Below, piece by piece: positions 45,611 through 57,300 of a DNA stretch of 64,000 nucleotides. Position 1 is the stretch's first letter. Every line of letters starts with the position of its first letter. Both the position numbers and the translations under genes were made by a program. The DNA lies in contig NC_087168.1 in the NCBI RefSeq assembly GCF_035594125.1, positions 7,168,058-7,232,057 of the forward strand, in the 5' to 3' direction. Source of the stretch: Scylla paramamosain. Its lineage: Eukaryota; Arthropoda; Malacostraca; Decapoda; Portunidae. The notes under the pieces were generated by a model, which made no database searches, was not told where the DNA came from, and was given only the letters and a program-made list of their open reading frames with translations.

Positions 45611-48271
45611 CCAACTTTCACGAAGAATTTGCCTTTAAGTGTTTTTTAACCCCTTATATACCAAACCGCTAAAACGCATGCAAAACAAACTTCATGGAGA
45701 AACAGAATAACATTACCAAAAACATGTATTTTGAGTGTTTTTGATCATGTTATCTATAAAAACGCTTAAGTACATGCAAAAAACATTATGTTTGGGAAAC
45801 AAAAGGACATTACGAGAAACGTGTATTATGAGTGTTTTTTTTTAAGTTCCTTAAGTACCAAAAAGCTAAAACCCACAAATAACACTCTTTATTTAGAAAA
45901 TTATAAAAAAAAAAAAAAATAAGATAAATAGGATTTTTTTTTTTTTTTTGTTATTCATCTTCATAAGTACCGAGATGCCAAAATTCTGGGAAAATTCAGG
46001 GCAATTATGTGATAAAAGAATATTATATAAAAAAGTTAATTTCAGCTTTTTTTTTCGGACTGTATTGTACCAAACCCTAAAGTGCATGCAAAGCCTCCAA
46101 TATTAGGAAATTAAACGATCTTACCAGAAATCTGTGTTTTGAGTGTTTTTTTTTTTAGCATGTTAGGCACCAAAACCTTAAATAATAAGGAACTCACTCT
46201 ATACGGGAATCCAAAACAAAGTTACTGAAAACGTGTCTTCTCATTGTTTTACGTAGAAAAACGTTAAAACGGATGGAAAACAAGCAATATAAAGAAATAG
46301 AAAAACGTTACCAAAAAGGTATATTTTGAGTGTTTTTGAGCTTTTTACCTACAAAAAACACGAAAATTGATGCAAAGCACTCTATATTGGGAAACAAAAG
46401 GACATTGCAAGAAAAGTGTATAATGAGTGTTTTATAGTTCTAAAGAACCACAAAGCAAAAAACGCAAAAACTCGTGTATATGGAGAAATTTCCTAGGTAC
46501 CAAAAGTCTGAAACTCATGAATAACACTTTTAATTAAGAAATACAACAACCTTACTAAATGCGTGTATTTTGAGTTTTTTCACACTCTTCGTTACCAAAA
46601 CCCCAAATTCCATGCAAAACCAGCTTTATGTGGGAAAAAAAATGATATTACCAAAAAAGTGTCTTTTGAGTGTTTTTCAGCGTGTTAGGCAATAAAGCAC
46701 TAAAAAGCAGGGCAATCACATTACATGAGAATATAAACAACTTTTAGCAAGAACTTGCCTTTAAGGGTTTTTTTCAGCTCATTACATACAAAAACGCTAA
46801 AACGCATGTAAAACACCTTTTATGGAGAAACAGAATAAAATTACTAAAAACATATTTTGAGTGTTTTTGATCATGTTATCTATAAAAACGCTGAAATACA
46901 TGCAAAGAACCTTATGTTTGCGAAACGAAAGGACACTACGAGAAATGTGTATTATGAGTGTTTTTAAGTTCCTTAAGTAACAAAAAGCTAAATCCCACAA
47001 ATAACACTCTTTATTGAGAAAAAAATAAATAAATAAAAAAAAATAGGATTTTTTTTATTTATCTTTATAGGTACCGAGATGCCAAAATTCTGGGAAAATT
47101 CAGGGCAATTATATGATAAAAGAATATTATGAAAAAAGTAAATTTTACCTTTTTTTCGCAGTGATATGTACCAAACCCTAAAGTGCATACAAAGCCTCCT
47201 ATATGAGGAAATTAAACGACCTTATCAGAAATCTCTCTTTTGAGTGTTGTTCAGCATGTTAGGCACCAAAAAAGATAAATAATAAGGAACTCTCTCTGTA
47301 TGGGAATTCAAAACAAAATTACTGAAAATTTGTCTTCTCAGTGTTTTACGTAGAAAAACGCTAAAACGGATGCAAACCAACCAATATAAAGAAATAGAAA
47401 AACATTACCAAAAAGGTATATTTTGAGTGTTTTAAGCTTGTTACCTATAAAAAACACGAAAAATTAATGCAAAGCACTATATAATGGGAAAGAAAAGGAC
47501 ATTGGAAGAAAAGTGTATAATGAGTGTTTTATATTTAAAAAGAACCACAAGGCAAAAAATGCAATAACTAGCGTATATGAAGAAGTTTCGTAGATACCAA
47601 AATGCTGAAACTTATGAACAACACTCTTAATTGAGAAACAGAACAATCTTACTAAATGCGTGTATTTTGAGTGCTTTTCACATTCTTAGTTACCAAAACC
47701 CAAAATTGCATGCGAAACTAGCTTTATGTGGGGAAAAAAATAACATTACCAGAAAAATGTCTTTTGAGTGTTTTTGAGCGTGTTACGAAATAAATCACTA
47801 AAAAACAGGGCAATAACATAACATTGGAATAAAACCAATTTTTAACAAGAACTTGCTTTTAAGTGTTTTTGACCTTATATACCAAAACACTAAAATGCAT
47901 GCAAAATACACTTTATGGTGAAACAGAATAACATTACCAAAAACATGTATTTTGAGTGTTTTTGATCATGTTACCAATAAAAACGCTTAAATTCATGCAA
48001 AGAATCCTATTTTTGGGAAACGAAGAGACATTACGAGAAACGTGAATTATGAGTGTTTTTAAGTTCATTAAGTACGAAAAAGCTAAAAGTCACAAATTAC
48101 AGTCTTTATTGAGAAAAAATAAATAAATAAATAAAAAATTACGATATTTTTTTTTTCATTCTTATTCATCTTCACAGGTAACAAAGTGCCAAAATTCGGG
48201 AAAATTTCAGGAAATTATATGAAATAAGAACATTATCAAAAAAATTAAATTTAGTTTTTTTTCGGACTATT

Positions 48272-48302
48272 ATGTACCACTATGTACCGACTATGTACCA
48301 AA
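48272..48302 (+). repeat. Triple TATGTACC micro-duplication in subunit F
   Basis: TATGTACCACTATGTACCGACTATGTACC: the box occurs three times at about 11-12 bp spacing, where every other unit has it once. It is a private slippage event. Confidence 0.85.
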
Positions 48303-48681
48303 CCCCTAAAGTGCAGGCAAAGTTACGTATATGGGGAAATTAAACGTCTTTGCCAGAAAACTGTCTCATGAGTGTTTTTCAACATGTTAGGAAGCAACAC
48401 GATAAAACCCAAGGAAGTCAATCTATATGGGAATCCAAAACAAAATTACTGAAAAAGTGTCTTTTCGGTGTTTTACGTAGAAAACGCTAAAACGGATACA
48501 AACCAACAAAAATGAAGAAATAGAATAACATTACCAAAAAGGTATATTTTGAGTGCTTTTGAAATTGTTACCTACAAAAAACGCGAAAATGGATGGAAAG
48601 AACTCTATACTGGGAAGCAAATGGACATTACGAGAAACGAGTATAATGAGTGTTTTATAGTTTCACAAGAACCACAAGGCA

Positions 48682-48722
48682 AAAAAACTTGTGTATATAA
48701 AAACTTGTGTATATAAAGAAGT
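48682..48722 (+). repeat. Tandem ACTTGTGTATATAAA duplication in subunit J
   Basis: AAAACTTGTGTATATAAA is present twice in direct succession, followed by GAAGTTTC. This micro-duplication is not seen in other units. Confidence 0.85.
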
Positions 48723-51700
48723 TTCTTACATTCCAAAATGCTGAAACTCATAAATAAGACTTTTAATTGAGAAACAGAACTATCTTACAAAATGTGAGTA
48801 TTTTGAGTGTTTTTCACATTCTTAGTTACGAAAATCTGAAATTACAAGCGAAACTAGTTTTATGTGGGAAAAAATGTCATTACCAGAAAAGTGTATTTTG
48901 ACTGTTTTAGAGCGTGATATGCAACAAAGCACTAAAAAGCAGAACAATCACATTACATGGGAATAAAACAAACTTTTACCAAAAGCATGCCTTTAATTTT
49001 TTTAACTCCTTACATAAGAAAACACTAAAACGCATGCAAAACACCCTTTATGGAGAAACAAAATAACATTACTAAAAACATGAATTTTAAGTGTTTTTCA
49101 TGATGTTACCTATAAAAACGCTTAAATACATGTAAAGAACCCTATGTTTGTGAAACAAAAGGATATTACGAAATTTATGTATTATGAAAGTTTTTAGGTT
49201 CTTTAAGTACCAAAAAGCTAATAGATACAAATAACACTCTTTATAGAGAAAAAAATAAATAAATAAAAATATATATATATTTTTTTTTATTCATCTTCAT
49301 AGGTAATGAGATGCTAAAATTGTGGCAAAATTCAGGAAAATTAGGTAAACAAAAAAAATTAACAAAGAAAATAATTTTAGCTTTTTTCCGGAGGTATGTA
49401 CCAAACCCTGAAGTGCATGCAAAGCCACTTATATGGGAAAATTACACGACTACCAGAAACCTGTACCAGAAATAATTTCAATAATATTACTGAAAACGAG
49501 TTTTTTCAGAGATTTACGAAGAAAAACTCTAAAACGGATGCAAACCAACCAATATGAAGAAATAGAATAACATTACCAAAAAGATATATTTTGAGTGTTT
49601 TTAAGCTTGTTACCTACAAAAAATGCAAGAATGGATGGAAAGCACTCTATATTAGGAAACAAAAGAACATTACGAGAAATGAGAAATAATGAGTGTTTTA
49701 TAGTTTCACAAGAACCACAAGGCAATAAACGCAAAAACTCGTGTATATAGAGAAGTTTCTTACATACCAAAATGATGAAATGCATGAATAACACTTTTAA
49801 TCGAGAAACAGAACAACCCTACCAAATTGTCTATTTTGAGTGTTTTTCACATTCTTAATTACGAAATTGCCAAATTACATGCAAAACTAGCTTTATATGG
49901 GAAAAAAATTACATTACCAGAAAAATATCTTTTGAGTGTTTTTGAGCGTGATATGCAACAAAGCACTAAAAAGCAGGGCAATCACATCACAAGGAAATAA
50001 AAACAAATTTTACGAAGAACTTGCCTTTAAGTGTGTTTTAACTCCTTACATACCCAAACGCTTTAACGCATGTAAAACACCCTTTATGGAGAAAAAGAAT
50101 AACATTACCAAAAATATTTATTTTGAGTGTTTTTGATCATGTTACTTATAAAAACGCTTAAATACATGTAAAGAACCCTATGTTTGTATAAGAAAAGGAC
50201 ATAAGGAAAATCGTGTATTATGAGTGTTTTTAAGTTCCTTAAGTACCAAAAAGCTAAAACTCACAAATAGCACTTTATAGAGAAAAAAAAATTGTTATTC
50301 ATCTTCATAGGTAATGAGATACCAAAATTCTGGAAAAATTCAGGGAAATTTTGTAAAAAAAAATCATTATATAAAAAAAATAATTTTAGCTTCATTTCGG
50401 AGTTATGTACCAAACCCTGAAGTGCATGCAAAGCCACCTAGATGGTGAAATTACTCGGCTTTACCAGAAACCTGTCTTTTCAGTGTTTTTTTTTCAGCAA
50501 TTTCAACAATATTACTGAAAACGTGTCTTTTCAGTGATTTACGTGGAAAAACGCTAAAATGGATGCAAACCAACCAATATGAAGAAATAGAATAACATTA
50601 CCAAAAAGATATATTTTGATGTGTTTTTGAGCTTGTTACCTACAAAAAAAATGCGAAAATGGATGAAATGCAGTCTATATTAGGAAAAAAAAGGACATTA
50701 CGAGAAACGTGTATAATGAGTGTTTTACAGTTTCACAAGAACCACAAGGGAAAAAACTCAAAAACTCGTGTACATAAAGAAATTTCTTATATACCAAAAT
50801 GCTGAAACTCATGAACACTTTTAATTGAGAAACAGAACTACCTTACCAATTGTGTGTATTAGTATTTGGTATGTATTCTTACATACAAAATGCTGAAACT
50901 CATGAATAACACTTTTAATTAAGAAACAGAACAACCTTACTAAATGCCTGTATTTTGAGTGTTTTTCACATTCTTAGTTACCAAAACCCTAAGTTCCATG
51001 CGAAACTAGCTTTATGTGGGAAAAAAATATTACCAGAAAATGTCTTTCGAGTGTTTTTGAGCGTGTTAGGCAATACACCACTAAAAAGCAGGGCAATCAC
51101 ATTACATGGGAATAAAACCAACTTTTACCTAGAACTTGCCTTTATGTGTGTTTGAGCTCATTATATAACAAAACGCTAAAACGCATGGAAAACACCTTTT
51201 ATGGACAAACAGAATAACATTACCAAAAACATCTATTTTGAGTGTTTTTGATCATGTTATCTATAAAAACGCTTAAATACATGCGAAGAACCTTATGTTT
51301 GGGAAACGAAAGGACATTACGAGAAATATGTATTATGAGTGTTCTTAGCTCTTTAAGTACCAAAAAGCTAAAACCCACAAATAACACTCTTTATTTAGAA
51401 AAATATATAAATAAAAAAAAAATAGGATTTTTTTTTTCATCTTTATAGAGGTGCGGAGATACCAAAATTCTGGTAAAATTCCGGACTATCATATGATAAA
51501 AAAAAATTATCAAAAAGTTAATTTTAGCTTTTTTTTTCGGACTGTTATATACCAAACCCTAAATTAAATGCAAACCCTCCTATATGAGGAAATTAAACGA
51601 CCTTAAAAGAAATCTGTCTTTTGAGTGTTTTTCAGAATGTTAGGTACCAATCCGATAAATAAATAAGGAACTCACTCTATATGGGAATCCAAAACAAAAT

Positions 51701-52621
51701 TACTGAAAACGTGTCTTCTCAGTTTTTTACGTAGAAAAACCAATATAGAAAAAAAAACATTACCAAAAAGGTATATTTTTGAGTGTTTTTGAGCTTGTTA
51801 CCTACAAAAAACGCAAAAATAGATGCAAAGCACTCAATATTAGGAAATAAAAGGACATTGCAAGAAAAGTGTATAATGAGTGTTTTATAGTTCAAAACAA
51901 CCAAAAGGCTAAAAAAGCAAAAAACTTGTGGATATGGAGAAGTTTCCTAAATGCCAAAATGCTGAAACTCATGAATAACATTCCTAATTGAGAAACAGAA
52001 CAACCTTACTAAATTAGTGTATTTTGAGAGCTTTTCACATTCTTAGTTACCAAAACCCCAAAATGCATGCGAAACCAGCTTTATGTGAGAAAAAAAATAT
52101 GAACAGAATAATGTCTTTTGAGTGTTTTTGAGCCTGATAGGCAATAAAGCACTAAAAAGCAGGGCAATCACATTACATTTGAATAAAACCAATTTTTATC
52201 AAGAACATGCCTTTAAGTGTTTTTGAGCTCCTTATATACTAAACCGCTAAAACGAATGCAAAACAAACTTTATGGAGAAACAGAATAAAATTACCAAAAA
52301 CCTGTATTTTGAGTGTTTATGATCATGTTATATATAAAAACGCTTAAATACATGCAAAGAACCTTATATTTGGGAAACAAAAGGACATTACGAGAAACGT
52401 TTATTACAAGTGTTTTTAAGTTTCTTAAGTACCAAAAACCTAAAACCCACTCTTCATTTAGAAAAAAAATAAAAAAATAAAAAAATAGGATTTTTTTTTT
52501 TTTTTGTTATTCATCTTCATAGGTACCGAAATGCCAAAATTCTGGGAAATTCAAGGCAATTATATGATAAGAGAATATTATCAAAAAAGTTGATTTAGGT
52601 CTTTTTTCGGACTGTTATGTA

Positions 52622-52662
52622 CCCTAAACTGCATGCAAAGCCTCCTAAACTGCATGCAAAGG
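52622..52662 (+). repeat. Micro-duplication in subunit F
   Basis: CTAAACTGCATGCAAAG occurs twice, separated by CCTC. The second copy replaces the TATATGAGG box, so GGAAATTAAACG follows directly. Private to this unit. Confidence 0.85.
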
Positions 52663-53879
52663 AAATTAAACGACATTACCAGAAATCTGTCTTTTAAGTG
52701 TTTTTCAGCATGTTAGTCACCAAAATGATTAATAATAAGGAACTCACTTTATATGGGAATCCAAAACAAAATTACTGAAAACGTGTCTTCCCAGTAATTT
52801 ACGTAGAAAAACGCTAAAATGGATGCAAACCAACCAATATCAAGAAATAGAAAAAACATCACCAAAAAGGTATATTTCGATTGTTTTTGAGCTTGTTACA
52901 AAAAAACGCTAAAATTTATACAATTCACTCTATACTGGGAAACAAAGGGACATTGCGAGAAAAGTGTATAATGAGTGTATTATAGTTCAAAATAACAACA
53001 GGGCAAAAAACGCAAAAACTCGTGTATATGAAGAAGTTTCCTAGATACCAAAATGCTGAAACTCATGAATAACACTCTTAACTAAGAAACAGAACAACCC
53101 TACCAAATTCGTGTATTTTGAGTGTTTTCATGTTCTTGTTTCCAAAAACCCAAATTTCATGCAAAACCATATTTATGTGGGAAAACATGACATTTCCAGA
53201 AAAAATGTCTTTTGATTGTTTTTGAGCGTGATAGGCAATAAAGCACTAAAAAGCAGGGCAATCACTTTGCATTGGAATAAAACCAATTTTTACCAAGAAC
53301 ATGCATTTAAATGTTTTTGAGCTCCTTATATACGAAACCGCTAAACGCATGCAAAACAAATTTTATGGAGAAAAAGAATAACATTACCAAAAACATGTAA
53401 TTTGGGTGTTTTTTTTCATGTTATTTATAAAAAAGCTTAAATACATGCAAAGAACATTATGTTTGGGAAACAAAAGGACATTACAGGAAAAGTGTATTAT
53501 GAGTGTTTTTTTTTTTAAGTTCCTTAAGTACCAAAAAGCTAAAACCCACAAATAACACTTTATTTAGAAAAAAAATAGGATTTTTTTTTTTTTATCTTTA
53601 TAGGTACCGAGATGTCAAAATTCTGGGAAAACTCAGGAAAATTATATGAACAAAAGAATATTATCAAAAAAGTTAATTTTAGCTTTTTTTTCGGACTATT
53701 ATGTACCAAACCCTAAAGTGCATGCAAAGCCTTCTATATGAGGAAATTAAACGACCTTACCAGAAATCTGTCTTTTGAATGTTTTTCAGTATGTTAGGCA
53801 CCAAAACGATAAATAATAAGGAATTCACTCTATATGGGAATCCAAAACAAAATTACTGAAAATGTATCTTCTCAGTGTT

Positions 53880-53915
53880 TTACGTAGAAAAACGCAAAAA
53901 CTCGTGTATATAAAG
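53880..53915 (+). repeat. Subunit H joined to J by microhomology
   Basis: TACGTAGAAAAACGC (subunit H) continues as AAAAACTCGTGTATATAAAG (subunit J). The shared word AAAAACGC is the likely crossover point. Subunit I is lost and the unit between anchors 53234 and 54117 is 883 bp. Confidence 0.8.
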
Positions 53916-54344
53916 AAGTTTCTTAGATACCAAAATGCTGAAACTCATGAATAACAATTTTAACTGAGAAAAAGAACAACCTTAGCAAATGCGTGTATTT
54001 TGAGTGTTTTTCATATTGCTAGTTAGCAATATGCAAAATTGCATGCGAAACTAGCTTTATGAGGGAAAAAAAATGACATTACCAGAAGTTTCTTTTAATT
54101 GTTTTTGAGCGTGTTAGGCAATGAAGTACTAAAAAGCAGGGCAATCACATTACATGGGAATAAAACTAACTTTTACCAAGAACTTGCCAATATGTGTTTT
54201 TGAGCTCCTTACATACCAAACCGCTAAAAAAAACATGGAAAACAAACTTTATAAAGAAACATAATAACACTACCAAAAACATGTATTTTGAGTGTTTTTG
54301 ATAATGTTATCTATGAAAACGCTTAAATACATACAAAGAACCTT

Positions 54345-54385
54345 ATGTTTGGGAAACATAATTAAATTTTTTTCGGACTGTTATG
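54345..54385 (+). repeat. Subunit C joined to F
   Basis: GTTTGGGAAACATAATTAAA of subunit C passes into TTTTTTTCGGACTGTTATG of subunit F. D and E, with their A/T tract, are lost. The unit between anchors 54117 and 55022 is 905 bp. Confidence 0.8.
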
Positions 54386-57300
54386 TACCAAACACTAAAG
54401 TGCAGGCAAAGCCTCCCATATGAGGAAATTAAACGACCTTACCAGAAATCTGTGTTCTGCGTGTTTTTTCAGTATGTTAGGCACCAAAATGATAAATAAT
54501 ATGGAACTCACTCTATATGGCAAACCAAAATAAAATTACTGAAAACGTGGCTTTTCAGTGTTTTACGTAGAAAATCGCTAAAACGGATGCAATTCAACCA
54601 TTATCAAGAAGTAGAAAAACATGACCAAAAAAAAAGAAAAACATTATTAAAAAGGTATATTTTGAGTGTTTTTGAGCTTGTTACAAAAAAAACGCGAAAA
54701 TTGATACAAATCACTCTATACTGGGAAACAAAGGGACATTGCGAGAAAAGTGTATAATGAATGTTTTATAGTTCAAAAGAACCACAAGGCAATAAACGCC
54801 AAAACTCGTGTATATGGAGAAGTTTACTAGTTACCAAAATGCAGAAACTCATGAATAACTCTCTTAATTGAGAAACAGAACAACTTTACTAAATGCGTGT
54901 ATATTAAGTGCTTTTCACATTCTTAGTTACCAAAATTGCAAATTGCATGCGAAACCAGCTTTATGTGGGAAAAATATGACATTACCAGAAAAGTGTCTTT
55001 TGAGTGTTTTTGAGCGTGATAGACAATAAAGGACTAAAAAGCAGGGGAATCACTTTACATGGCAATAAAATCAATTTTTACCAAGAACTTGCCTTTAAGT
55101 GTTTTGAGCTCCTTATATACCAAAACGCTAAAACGCATGCAAAACACACTTTATGGAGAAAGAGAATAACATTACCAAAAACATATATTTTGAGTGTTTT
55201 TGATCATGTTACCAATAGAAACGCTTAAATACATGCAAAGAACCCTATTTTTGGGAAATGAAAGGACATTACAAGAAACGTGTATTATGAGAGTTTTTAA
55301 TATAATTATTTACCAAAAAGCTAAAAGCCACAAATAACACTCTTTATTGAGAAAAAATAAATAAATAAATAAAAAAAAATGCGATAATTTTTTTTCTTTC
55401 CTTTTCATTTTCACAGGTACCTAGACGCCAAAATTTGGGCAAAATTCAGGAAATTATGCGTCAATTATCAAAAAAGTTAATTTTAGTTTTTTTTTTCGTA
55501 CTTTTATGTACCTAACCCTAAAGTGCATGCAAAGCCAAATATATGGGGAAATTAAACGTCTTTGCCAGAAAATTGTCTTATGAGTGTTTTTCAGCATGTT
55601 AGGCACCATAACGGTAAATAACATGCAAGTCACTCTATATGGGAATCTAAAACAAAATTACTGAAAACGTGTCTTTTCGGTGTTTTATGTAGAAAAACGC
55701 TAAAACGGATGCAAACCAACCAATAAGAAGAAAATAAATAACATTACCAAAAAGGTACATTTTGAGCGTTTTTGAGCTTGTTACCTACAAAAAACGCGAA
55801 AATGGATGGAAAGCACTCTTTATTGGGAAACAAAAGGACATTACGAGAAACATGTATAATGAGTGTCTTATTATTTTTGAGCAAAAGAACTTGTTGTTCA
55901 CAAGAACCACAAGGCAAAAAACGCAAAAACTCATGTATATAAAGAAGTTTCTTAGATACCAAAATGCTGAAACTCATGAATAACAATATTAATTGAGAAA
56001 CAGAACAACCTTATCAAATGCGTGTATTTTTAGTGTTTTTTACATTCTTATTAAAACCCCAAATAGCACGCAAAACTATGTTGGAAAAAAATGACATTAT
56101 AAGAAGTGTCTTTTGAGTGTTTTTGAGCGTGTTAGGCAATAAAACACAAAGAACAGAGCATTCACATTACATGGGAATAAAACCAACTTTTACCAAGAAC
56201 TTGCCTTGAAGTGTTTTTGACCTCCTTACAAACCAAAACGCAAAAACACATGCAAGAAACTCCTTCATGGAGAAGCAGAATAACATTACTAAAAACATGT
56301 GTTTTAAGTGTTTTTGATCATGTTACCTATAAAAACGCTTAAATACATGCAAAATACCCTATGTTTGGGAAACGAAAGGACATTACGAGAAACGTGTATT
56401 AGGACCGTTTTTAAGTTCCTTAAGTACCAAAACGTTAAAACCCACAAATAACACTCCTTATAGAGAAAAAAATAAATAAATAAAAAAATATTTTATTTTT
56501 TATATTCATTTTCATAGATACCAAGATGCCAAAATTCTGCCAAAATTCAGGGAATTTATATGGAAAACAGAACATTATCAAAAAAGTTAATTATAGCTCT
56601 TTTTCGGATTTTTATGTACCAAACTCTAAAAAGCATGCCACCTATATAAAAACGTTAAACGACTTTACCAGAAACCTGTCTTTTCAGTGTTTTTCGGCAT
56701 GTTAGATACTAAAACGATAAATAATATGGAATTCAGTTATATGTGAATCCAAAACAAAATTACTGAAAACGTGTCTTTTCAGTGTTTTATGTAGAGAAAC
56801 GCTAAAACGGATGCAAACCAACAAATATGAAGAAATAGAATAACATTACTAAAAAGTATTTTTGAGCTTTTTACCTACAAAAAACGCGCAAATGGATGGA
56901 AAGCACTCTATATTGGGAAGTAAAAGAACTTTACGAGAAACGTGTATAATGAGTGTTTTATAGTTTCACAAGAACCACAAGGCAAAAAAAGCAAAAACTC
57001 ATGTATATATAGAAGTTTCTTACATACCAAAACGCTAAAACTCATTAAATTGAAAAACAGAACTATCTTACCAAATGTGTGTATTTTGAGTGTTTTTCAC
57101 ATTCTTAGTTACGAAAATCCCAAATTACACGCGAAACTAGCTTTATGTGGGAAAAAAATGGCATTACCAGAAAAGTGTCTTTTGAGTGTTTTTGAGCGTT
57201 ATATGCAAGAAAATACTAAAAAGCAGAACAATCACATTACACTGGAATAAAACGAAATTTTACGAAAACCTTGCCTTTAAATGCTTTTTAACTCCTTACA

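Noticed and set aside
29175..57250. Recurrent 60-90 codon frames with similar peptides (for example starting MFLSVI.NKALKSR) at 36930, 39124, 49936 and 55004
   Set aside because: They start at the same phase of subunit A and run through B and C of each HOR unit. Their similarity follows from the repeat, and most copies of the unit have the frame broken, so there is no sign of coding selection.
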